A stretch of 64,000 nucleotides of DNA from Volvox africanus (lineage: Eukaryota > Chlorophyta > Chlorophyceae > Chlamydomonadales > Volvocaceae): NCBI GenBank assembly GCA_030268105.1, contig BSDZ01000112.1, positions 310,001-374,000 on the forward strand. Direction: 5' to 3'. The notes beneath the pieces are model-generated. The model saw only the letters and a list, made by a program, of their open reading frames with translations, was not told the origin of the DNA and searched no databases. This document shows, one piece after another, positions 1-10,400 of this stretch; positions within the stretch are counted from its first letter, which is position 1; each line of letters begins with the position of its first letter. The translations under genes were made by a program, and so were the position numbers.

Positions 1-42
1 TGTTATAACCTGCCGACCAAGCAAGCGGTCAAGGTATATCAT

Positions 43-74
43 ATACACACACATAAATACACACACACACACAC
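43..74. repeat. CA-rich microsatellite
   Basis: Interrupted CA dinucleotide run, longest at about 61-74. The rest of 1-386 is AT-rich and holds no recognisable gene. Confidence 0.8.
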
Positions 75-386
75 CATAAATAAATATTATATACATATCT
101 ATATGTTAGGTTTCGGGTTTTGTATACACATCATATACATCACATATATATGATGTTTGTCACTCTGGCCCTATTGCTTGCTTGCTTGTCTGGCCACCAA
201 CTGATGAGGCCTCTGGCGAGGGGCCACTCGCCCAGTCCCTGGCGCCCTTCACTATGTGTGCTCAGCCCATCGTCGCTTCCAAAAGCCGTCGACTTCCAGG
301 AGGTCATTACATATTATTTCTTTCGGCATAAAGTTATCCGATATGATTTTTATTGAACACTATAAATGCACCAGGGATGAGCGAGG

Positions 387-734
387 TCAGGAACCAGGTA
401 CTTCTCGCAAGCTATAACGAATCCCGTAGCTAAGGCAGGCTTGATACGCGAGACGGAAGAAAGGCCACTTACAAGTTGCGAGTTGCCTCCGGGCAATGAC
501 ACCGTTTGCATAGGGGATCACCTCCTCCGCGGCCGCCGCGGACTTAGGGTCGGCCTTTTCGGGATGGGCCAAAGAAGACATTACACGACGCCCATTCACA
601 CCGCGCAGATTACCGCCAGTAGTTTCAGATGAAAGAGCAAACGATGATGATAAATGTATTGTGAATATCTGAATGAGGAAGAGAAGCGCCCAAGCCGCGA
701 GCCATGGCCGCGAGGAGAGCGGCTGTCGTGACAT
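387..734 (-). CDS. hypothetical small secreted protein
   Basis: Unrecognised ORF of 115 codons. I chose the Met at 734 rather than the upstream start at 860 because it places a hydrophobic stretch (WLAAWALLFLIQIF) about 12 residues in, followed by small residues ending in FALSS. That is the layout of a signal peptide. The mature part has an RR pair, a run of five Ala and four Cys near the C terminus (TCKWPF, QACLS). It could be a short secreted peptide, one exon of a larger gene, or chance. No neighbour explains a function. Confidence 0.3.
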   Translation of the reverse strand: MSRQPLSSRPWLAAWALLFLIQIFTIHLSSSFALSSETTGGNLRGVNGRRVMSSLAHPEKADPKSAAAAEEVIPYANGVIARRQLATCKWPFFRLAYQACLSYGIRYSLREVPGS

Positions 735-860
735 TTCACTTTCAGTATTTGATCGAAGGTTAATGATGAGAAAATATATCCTCTGCAGAGATTTGACAAA
801 AAAATGAAAGGAGGGAACAGCCCAGAATGCGTTAGTGCATAGTAATGAAAATTCCGACAT

Positions 861-3283
861 ACATGCAGTTTGGGGAATAAGTGCTTGAAAAGTACCGGTG
901 CCTTATAATGGTAATGATAAGAACTTCAGATAGGGAGGATTAAGTTGGCTTGGGTTCAAGCGGAAGGTCACTGCGCTCACACGGTGCCTATCACTCTTGG
1001 TCGCCGCTACAAGTTTACCCAGGTAAAGAGACAACTGCAAGTATCAAAATTGTTTCTGCAAAATATAATTACACCATACGGTCCGGTGAATGCTTCTTGT
1101 TGCCTACCGGCTGGACAAGCTTTGCTCTTTCGTCTCGGTTCCGGCACAGCTAGCACCGGTGCGTCGTTTGCGCCACTAGAAGACGAACATCAAGATTACA
1201 TATATGCATATATATTTATGTATTAGCCCGACCTTAGTTGGCCTTTGTACATTTTATATCGTCAGCTGCTAATTGTCGTACCCAGCCCTTTCGTCCATCA
1301 CACCAATTCACACGGATTTCAAGTGTACTTCCTGCAGCAGGCTCAACCACTATTTACGCTCCAGTAATTTTCCAATTTCTTATATAAATATTTGCGCAAC
1401 ATTTGATAAGTTGTGGTAAAAAACGATGATGGCCTTCATGGCACTTCATCAGTTTACTGCCGTGCACATTATTCCTGTCATCTCAGAAACTCGATGAATT
1501 TTGATGTCATTTTTACAACTATATTTTTATGCGTAAGAAAAAGTTATCATTTTAATTAAATGTAAGTGACCGAAACGTTTCAGATCGTGTAAAGTACGGG
1601 AGCGAGATTTGCCGCGCGCGTTTCAGTTATGCTTAACTTAAAATAAATATTACTTGCTTTTAATGTTCAAGTATGCAAACTCAAATTTTTGTTTATTATT
1701 AGTCAATGTATCCAAGTACAACACCTACCGTTGGCGTCTAAACCTCTTACGCGTTAGGAGGAAAACTCAGTAGAAGACTTAAGCCTGGCTATGTCATCTA
1801 TTTCAATTACTGTTGCATTACGGCCTGTCAATAGTGCCGTCTCGAATTGGTTTGCTCGAAGGCGTTGGTGGTCTCGATCGTAACGTCTCGTAACCCGTGC
1901 GTAACCCGATTGTATTGGACAAGCAGTTACACATCTGTGACTTACACCCGCGGTGCGTCTGATAGGTAAGCCATGTTGGACCGTCCCTTCAGGCTCTGAT
2001 GACTTCCTCCTGGATGTGCATACGCTTGCTCCCACATTGCTTACCTGCTATCTTCGTTCCCCCTACCCTTCATTCTCTCCATCTGTATCAATACACAAGA
2101 CACTGTGATACGCGCTCCTTATACACGAATAAAACCGGACACATTCCGCCTTATGTTTATAAAGCGTATTGTATAAATATACAGTTATGCAGTGAAATCC
2201 GGCAGTCAAAGCGAGCGGGAGTTAAAGCCGGGAGTCGGTCGTAGCCAGCAGAAGCCGGCAGTCAAAGCTCGCTGTCCGTGAATTCATGGACGATTAGACT
2301 TCGGGCAGAGTCACCCTGAAGGTTATTGATATAACAAATAGACGCAGCCAGGAAAACATTTACAAGCAAGCAAGCCACATATACCTGCCGCGGAAACCCC
2401 GGCAGCAGCATATGCAGATGGATGCGTGCAAAGCCAAGGAATTTAAAGGAGAATGATCAATTTGTTTTTATTCATGAAAGTTCTGCCAATCGCGTGCCGG
2501 AGTGTTTCAGGATTCCTTGCTCTTATCTTGCACGACTACGACATCAGCAGCACGCATCTGCGGATGGACGCACGCAATTACTGAAATGTTTGCCTTACTA
2601 TGTTAATGAAACCGGCAAAATCGAAAAAAGGAGAATGCTACCGCCAATACATTAACATAATTGCATACAGAGGTCAGGGGTATGCAACTCGGCAGTTTAT
2701 ATCGTTGGAACTACTGAACCCCCAAATATGAGACCTGCGAGCTGCGACCTCACAGTTCGGACCAGGACTAATGCAAATATATACTTTAAATGAAACCATC
2801 GTTTCATCACGCTAGGGTGCGGCGATAGTGACTTTGATTTGTCCACATGTAGCTCGAGAAAGCTCAAAATTGTAGGCCAAGCTGGGCCGACCTTTAAACT
2901 GGCATTTCCAAAAGTTTCTGATCTTAAGAAAGATACTCTTGAGTTCCATTTGGGCCGAGGGCTTGGAAAGACGAGCGCGAACGTTGTTAATGACGCTTTT
3001 GGCTGCCGCTCCTCTTAAGTGCAAGCAAGTATCCAGCCGACCCAATCATCTCAAACTATTGTTCAAACATTAGCCTGTTATGGCGGTCTGGTGTTCATCA
3101 TCGTTCAACTTAGCCCGAATGAGCACTGGAAAAGGTGCTGAGTGGACTGGTGCCTCCTGCACATGCATATCAGATGCAAGAGTTGGTGTCGCTCGGCTTC
3201 CAGAAGCCGGAAAATAGGTGGGGCCCCAATATCTGTGCGGTAGGATAGCTTGGATACAGTTACAGACATTGAGAGGTTTACCG
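861..3283. other. no recognised gene
   Basis: This stretch of about 2.4 kb holds only short ORFs (945-1226 +, 1754-2035 -, 2422-2655 +) without recognisable motifs or convincing splice signals. I see no RNA gene or clear repeat. Confidence 0.5.
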
Positions 3284-3304
3284 GTGTGTGTGTGTGTGTG
3301 TGTG
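3284..3304. repeat. GT microsatellite at the 3' end of a retrotransposon
   Basis: About ten GT units directly abut the 3' terminus of the minus-strand non-LTR element that follows. Read on the element strand it is a CA tail. The other copy at 13080 ends instead in AT-rich sequence, so the tail may be target-derived. Confidence 0.7.
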
Positions 3305-5350
3305 AACGGGTGTTACACTGTGGGCGATTTGCCCTTAGAGGACAAGCACCGGGGGCCCTGACCAGGCCGAACTACAGCGCAGGGGGAAACACAAGGCTTA
3401 GTCTGTTTGTCCTGCCGTGCACTCCTCCCCTCGCTCAGCCAGCAAGGGCACACAGAGCTCACGAGCCTCAAGCCTGGCTACTCACAGGAAGAGAGCCTCA
3501 GCCCACCCCACCAGCTACCAGACGGAGAGGGCAAGAGAGCAACCCCTACCTCCCTAAAAGCGAGAAAACCCCGCCTCCTCCACCTCCACTGCCTCTCAAG
3601 CAAAAAACCTGGCCCTCCCTCCCAGGGTCACTCTAGGGAAAGAGGGCAAAAAGCTCGGACCCTCCCAAACTGCCCACCAGACAAGCTAGCTAGTCTATAG
3701 AACCCTCCGAAGACGCGGGGGGGGGGGGAAGGGATAACAAGCCACCAAGGCGCCCCCTGAAAAGCTCAACGACTACGCCCACTGAGAGCCCTAGCTATCC
3801 CTACCTGCAAGATAAGCTGGGAAGCCCTCCCTCTCCACCTACTAGATCCCTCCCAGCCCTTAAGGCCCAGGAAAACCGATCCCTACCCGATAGCAAGCCT
3901 TTCCCACAACTCCCCCTCCTGCTGCTGGCTCTGCCCCTTAATCTGTCAGCTCAGCTGGCGTTGCACACACTGGATTTGCCCACCGGCCACTGCGAAGAGG
4001 TGTTGGGGTGTTGTGGTCCTATCCCGGTCCTAGCCTTGCCGGGGGATACCAAGGGCTGCAAAGGAGTGCAGCCGAGCCCAAAAGTCTGCTACTGTTCGGG
4101 TGCGAGCAAATTGAGGGGGTGAAGTGGCTGTTGCTGCTGTCACCTCCGTTTGTGCGGGTCCCCCTATAGTTGCCTGGGTCAGGGGGGTGCCTTGTTGGTT
4201 GTCAGTGGCTTCCTCCTCCACCTGGACTAGGGGACTCCCTGATTACGTGAAAAAGTCCGTGATGGCCCTTTGATGGGGTCCCTGCTCTGCACGAGTCTGA
4301 GTTTGAGGCCGTGAGGGCTGTCCTGGAGCCGTACTCTCTACTTGCCTCTGCTCCACGTGGGTTGCTGCTCGGAGGCAGTATATGCCATGTTCCATGGCTG
4401 ACAGGGCTGCCATAGCTATTCCATCGCACGGCGCCAGGGGGTGCTTGAATGAGCCAGAGATGTTGTCGGCCCATGTGTCCCTCTGTGGTGGTGGTTGATG
4501 ACGGCAAGTGTCTGTCAATCTGTTCCCGCACTGCCTGCGCTATGGGGCACTCTCAGAAAGCGCGGGGAGCAGAGATGGCTAGGTGTGCCTCCAAAGGTCC
4601 CGCATCCACAGGGCTGTGTGGGCATCCGGGACAGGTGTGTGTTGCCTGGCAGGGGTATTCCATCCACTGCAAGGCACCACAGCGTCTCCTTATTTTGGTT
4701 CTCCCAGTGTACATCAGACCACAGGCAGGCGAGGGTTGCCCAAAAGTGGTTTACTTCAGTCTCTAAGTTGAACTGGGCTAACTCCATCTCCATCAGCTGC
4801 AGTCATTATTCTTGGGCTGGTCCGCCCTGCTGCTGTGTGGCTTGGCGGACTGTTAGTCCATAGATTGGCACTGTGGTTGAGCCTCCATCAGGCAGTCTCC
4901 AGCCCAGCCGCCTGATGATCATAGCCATCACTGTTTTGTGATCAGGCCGGGGGTGCGCCTGCCGTTCCTGGTGCTGGCTAACTTCCTCCAGTCTGCGGGT
5001 CTCCACTGACCGGTCTACCTCTACCCACACAGGGTTGATATCAGCGCACAGGGCAGTAATGGCGGCTCGGGTGCCTTCCTTATTTCTCTGTAAGGTAGGC
5101 ACAGCACTGGGGTCCAGATGGTGATGTCCAGTCAGCCTAATCGGCGTCGTGGAGGTCGGTCACTTGGCCGTGATCCAACATGTCATGGACCCGCACCAGG
5201 TCCCCCACGGTCAGCAGTTTCTTGCAAGAGGCCAGCACTGTGTGATGCGCGTCAAGGCATGGGCGCCGGTACATGCTGTTGCTGTTCCTGCCAGGCTTGT
5301 TGTTAGGCAGTACCTGGTTGCCCCACTGAGCTGCTGCCCAACACGTAAAT
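3304..5350 (-). mobile_element. 5'-truncated non-LTR retrotransposon, copy 1
   Basis: A second, internally shortened copy lies in opposite orientation at 12176-13080. The copies share the terminal sequence GAACGGGTGTTACAC and matching blocks at both ends. Coding sequence runs on the minus strand from about 5350 to 4030, followed by a long GC-rich 3' UTR (about 4030-3304) ending at the GT microsatellite. The 5' half with the reverse transcriptase core is missing. The 5' boundary near 5350 is where coding similarity and base composition change and is approximate. Confidence 0.65.
4030..5350 (-). pseudogene. non-LTR ORF2 C-terminal fragment with zinc-finger-like motif
   Basis: Minus-strand frames join across frameshifts near 5110 and 4800. 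The parts are 5403-5137, 5102-4806, 4793-4515 and 4518-4243. The 4793-4515 part matches the other copy closely ([19 protein letters not shown] shared). In copy 2 the neighbouring frame shows CPRC followed by HNFWEC, a C-x2-C...H-x4-C arrangement like the zf-RVT domain after reverse transcriptases of L1-type elements. It is probably the C terminus of a retrotransposon ORF2 and is broken here. The family assignment rests on this motif and the duplication only. Confidence 0.5.
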
Positions 5351-7255
5351 ATTAACAAATCTCCTTGAGGAATGATATATTTTGATGAAGTTAGTGTTAG
5401 CATGCTTTTTTCCTTCCGCTGCGTTACGGCCGTGCGTTACATTCGCAGTCATTTGCACTGGGAATTGCACCCTTTACGCACAGAATACAGCTTTACGCGG
5501 CAAAACGCCGTACCGCGCTCCTAACGCAATTTTCTGTAGCCATAGTGCCTTGCTTGTCACGCTGTATTACTGTCCTGCCGTACCCAAGCATGTGATCCAC
5601 CCGTTTGAGATGCCAAGTTCAGTTGGCATCCACAGACTGAAACATTTGCTTTGGAGGGATGGAAGGCAGGGATCAAGGGATAAGCACAGTGATACGTACA
5701 TGACTAGAAAACATATATGCAGTATCATTTGGTTTAAGGGAAAACGTTTGTAGAGGGGAGTGAGCAGGGCATGCATCGGTGTATGTGGGCTTATTGAATT
5801 TCACCAGATGTTTTCGGCTTTCACCAAGTTATGAAACACCGATTGTAGCATATTGAAAAGTGAAATTCCAGAGATCGTTTGTAGTAGCGGAGAGCCGCAA
5901 ATAAAGGCCTCTCGAGATGCTGAAATGGTGTTTCTGAACCTTTACATCGTGCTGGTGTTTTGCCGTACGTGTACGACTACTATATCGTTGGTATTCAGTA
6001 ATGCTGAGTTTCATACAGCATTAATTTTTATTGAGGGTCTGGTTATTACACAGACATTTCTTAACGATTTTTAACCAATAGTTTACAAATTAAGTTGGTT
6101 CCCAGAGTGTCAAATCGCCCTTACCATTTCAACAAGCAAAGATATGTCGGGTCTGTCAACACCTGCCAGTGAGTCGTGCGTGCTTCGCCAGCCCCAATAT
6201 GAGCTTCGAAAACCTGCCTCATGGCCAAAGTGTCGTACTAAGGAAACTAGTAAAAATATCACGCGAGGATTCGTGTTACTCCGATGATGCAACAAACGTA
6301 TACAGATTTTGGATGATTGCATCCATGCACAACACGTACACACACTACATACATACATCAACACACGATTAAGTCACATATACACACAAAATTTGTCTTG
6401 ATTTGGGACGGATCTATGCATCGAATAAAAATAAATATATTTCGTGTCGTCATCACAGCTTTCTGAGCGATCGATGTGGTAATGGACACATCGATAGCAA
6501 CATACATTGCCGTGTATAACGCTGCGCTGCAAGCGAACCTAGTAGAGCACATGTTTCAGTGCTCATTTCGCAGTTGGGAAACACCCCGACTCAAATTGGA
6601 ACCTTAATACCTAAAGCACCAGATGCATACACACACACCCAAGCTTTATTCTCCCGTATGTGCAGGTGTTCTGGTGCTGTAATAATCAAACAAACCAAAC
6701 AAACAAACCACCACTATTGTGCCTGTCGTACGCGCCCTACAATTCCACCCAATCCGTGTGCCATTCATATGCACATTCATAAATAAACCATAAATCCATT
6801 GTTTGTTGGTATGAAACGAGTTCTTGATGTCTTCACGTATAAGCCATGATTGCGGGCCGAGATCGTTTCACCCCAACTGGCATGGACCCCCTCGCTGCCA
6901 TCCACGCTAGCGCCGCAGAAGTGCTTACCGCCGCACTCCTGCCTTCCTTGCTCCCCAATCATCAATATATATTTTTGCTAGCATTACATATTCTGCTTCC
7001 TATAGTTCCTATAACATTTTGAACATTTTGGGAATTGTTGTATGCAACAATTAAGAGTGAAACGCGCGGATTTGATGTTTGCCGCATCACCCGTTGCTTT
7101 CGTTTGACGAATTATTCCCAAGTGCAGGACGACCTAGATTGGAAAACATTGTACGATAGTCCTGAAGATAGTTACCAATCGTACCAAGGAACAAGATCAT
7201 TGATTTTAACCTATACCATCCTCTCAACACAGCTAGCTGATGTGCTTAAATGGGA
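5351..7255. other. region downstream of the cyclase gene, no recognised gene
   Basis: It contains the presumed 3' UTR of the cyclase, whose stop is at 7256-7258 on the minus strand. A segment at about 5900-5990 resembles 29805-29900, sharing GGCCTCTCGAG followed by TGCTGAAA. A patch at 5420-5560 is rich in TTACGC/TAACGC words. No convincing exon or RNA gene was found. Confidence 0.45.
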
Positions 7256-7462
7256 CTATGCCAACACTATCGCCGTAGATGCCGCCGCTGCTGCTGCCGC
7301 CGCTGCTGCCATCACTGCTGCTTCCGCTGTCGTCACCGCTGCTGTCACCACTGCTGCTGTCGTTGTTGTCACTGGTGCCGCCACCGCCACTGCTGATGCA
7401 TTGTCTGATTTCTTGTCTGGTGGAGTCCATAAGTAAGTATTCATAAGGCCCTTACCCTTAAC
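7256..7462 (-). CDS. guanylate cyclase last exon
   Basis: 68 codons and stop. [15 protein letters not shown] is the canonical C-terminal end of the cyclase domain and fits GGIE of the previous exon. A tail of about 50 residues, nearly all Ala/Val/Thr, follows from GC-rich trinucleotide repeats. The poly-Ala ORF on the other strand is a shadow of this. Confidence 0.88.
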   Translation of the reverse strand, partial: VKGKGLMNTYLWTPPDKKSDNASAVAVAAPVTTTTAAVVTAAVTTAEAAVMAAAAAAAAAASTAIVLA

Positions 7463-10400
7463 CTGCAACCAATACCAAACAGTTGTCAGATAGATAAGGT
7501 CTCATTTGTACGAAAGGTCACGCACATACACCTCTTTATAATCGCGATGGCAGCAGCAGTGAATGCGTGCGGTACATATGCATGGCAATCCATTCACGGA
7601 ACGGAATGCTATGAGATTTAGAGATAACTATATTTCTTATGGTTACGCAGGCCGTAGCCTGGTGTGTATTATAGGGAACTCCGGGGGTTACCTTAACACA
7701 ATTGGGCACACGTACCCCATTGTTGGGGCCGCTAGGGTTCACGGGGTTGTTTGATTTCGCATATTCTCTTGCTGTCTGCGGCCCCTATCCATGTGCCAGC
7801 CCAAATTAGACCACCTACTGGCCGTTACGTGGGTTTCTAAGCCATCCCGCACCTCATGGCCCTCCTGCAGGGGCCATGGGTCGCACTTCCCTGGCGGAGC
7901 ATTCAACCGCAGATGAGTCCTGTCAGTCAGGGTGAACAGGGACACGACTGCTATCCCTGCTGCTAAATGAGGACCCCGCAAATCCTTTACCACACCGATT
8001 CTCGCTGAGTATTCCTTTTAGGAGTCCGGATCAAGCCTACGACCGCTGAATAGTGGCGCCCTAACACTTATCGTAATCTGAGCTTGAGTTAAACTAATGG
8101 AGCATCTGCAAATAAATTATCTGCGTCAGCATTACTCAATGGTCTCAGAGCCGGCGATTGAAGCTGGAGTATTTGAGTACCAAAACAATTATGGTACCGA
8201 GCGGATTACGACTGGTCAGGGTTCAAAATCCCTCCAGTTGCTATGGCATTGATAGGCATGCACGGTAATTTGTGGGTGCAAGCATTCCTAACGCAACTTT
8301 GCAGCGCTTAACAAATCTATTATTTCGAGATTGAACTTGGATGCATGCTTTTCTTTGCCCGCCGTTTCAGAATGGTGCAATGGATTCTTTTGTCGTAGCC
8401 TGGCTTGCCAACCTATGACATATCCTCTTGGCATCCTTGCACCCATGTTGGCGTTGCTCTCGCGATCTGTCCCTCACGGAGCGACGTGAATAACTTGGTC
8501 GCCATATGTATTGGCACGTGAATAATACTTATCTGCAAAAGGATATTATGCATCATACTAATTGCATGATATCGCACTCTAGTTTGCATATCACAAGTTG
8601 CTGGTCTTCGCACCGTATAAGTGACCATGAGCGTCGAAGGCAATTATGCCATGAAACTATGTCAGCGCATTAATTTTCTGATAGCACGCAGTAAGAAGCA
8701 TTACATGGTGCGATGAGGGCTTTTATATGACGATCCTTGGCAGGGATCACAGTGGTACGTCCTACCATCAAACGAGATACGGACATCTCTGTGGCGCGTA
8801 CAGCTGGCCGAAGTGCGAGCATTTAATGCTCATTGCAGCCTGTCACCATCGAATTGATCTGCTTATTATTACACATCTTAAGCCCGAGCAATTGGGTTAG
8901 AGGATGAAGCTGTGGCTCTAATAGCCTTTGCATTCAACTCTGCAATGCGATTGTAACCTTCTTGCTGTCAAGTCTTCCGCGTCCCCGATTCGGCGCACCC
9001 AAGCTAGGTACGCTTGCAATTGCACTGTATAAGCTCCACGACAAGTTTATGTGTAGCAGGAGGATACAACATAACCCATCAGTAACCCTGCCACCTATAC
9101 AATAAGTACTTCCTGAGTCTTCTCTCTTTGCTAGCTAGGTTGTGTTATTTGAAGCCACCTTCGTATGTTTTATTTTGTGAATATCGTGTTCCCACGCACA
9201 GATGTGCCCATAATCATACTGCACGCTTACAACTGAATAATATGCATCCTCACCCATACTCCTGCTTGCTTGAAATTACTGGCAGCAGGTCACCCCCTTG
9301 CTTTCATAACGGATACCCCTTAACCCCGGACCACCACATTCAGTGGTGACGCTCGTGCCCATTTGGATGGCACGCACGGCAGCATAAAATATTGCTCTCC
9401 TGCATGAGCTGGGAGAAGCCCTGCTGCCAATCCATTCCAACGGCTGTGTGCGTGTATATGCATCGTGCATGCATCGCATGTGTCACTCAAGCTTTATAGG
9501 TCGATACATGAATGCCAGGATTATTCCACCCTTTACCTCCCATACCACGTTACCCCTACCCTGAGGTAGCAGTTACTGACCCCCCTGCCTTGTATCATCT
9601 AACGTAGTTGCTGCCCAGTATGCCATTCACCAGGTGGAAATGGCTCGCATCTGTGTAGGAAAACATGCTGATCTGCTCATCAGCTGCTGCTGCTGCTGAA
9701 GCAGTCATGGGAATATATGCATGTGGAGAGGCCATATATCAACTAGTCTCCCCGGCAAAACCTCTTCCTATGTGAAGCTTACTACTGGCTGGGTCTTGGG
9801 GCTTCGGTCCAGTCAATTTTGTATCACCCTGTACCACCATAACGAACCAGCAGTCCCCACCATTGTTTCTGGCTGGTTACTGCTTCTGAAGTCCTAAATT
9901 TTTGTTGATCTGGTTACGAAAAAGGAACCGGTTACTGGACAAAAATTGTGTTAGCTGCAAATGAAGCTCACAAAGACTCACACCGCGTGAGGTACTAGCA
10001 GTTTTCCGGGAATCAGGGAACTGCGCCTGATTTTGATCTGAGGTGGGGAAAACAGTATCCCCACATAGCCAAATCCTGGCAGAATAACAGGGGAACAAAG
10101 ATTATAGGAGCCCAAAATCCGGCAATAAAGATTACCAAATCCACCACACTAGTGAAACAGAGCGCAATAAATATTGCTATATGTGTCGAGGATTACCAAA
10201 GTTTTTTAAGTAAAAATGAATTGCTAGGCCAAATAATCTTGCAATCTATAATCTTATCCGGATGAATTTCTGTAAAATCTTTCTGTAAAACCTTGTAAAA
10301 TCTTGTAAAATCTTGTAAAATTTTCATAGGTTATTTAGACTATTTTGTGACATGAAGTAACCGGCAAATAATTAAAGAGTTAATGAATAGAGTTGTCATA

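Noticed and set aside
3250..3636. 128-aa plus-strand Pro-rich ORF
   Set aside because: It lies antisense to the 3' UTR of a non-LTR element and starts in a GT microsatellite; the copy at 13080 shares it only because the DNA is repeated.
5405..5560. Second CACTA end suggested by TTACGC/TAACGC words and a TAGTG
   Set aside because: The terminal sequence does not match the 56593 terminus beyond the five bases, and motif density is much lower.
7035..7436. 133-aa plus-strand ORF with long poly-Ala
   Set aside because: It is antisense to the last cyclase exon; the cyclase reading on the minus strand is supported by conserved residues and splice phase.
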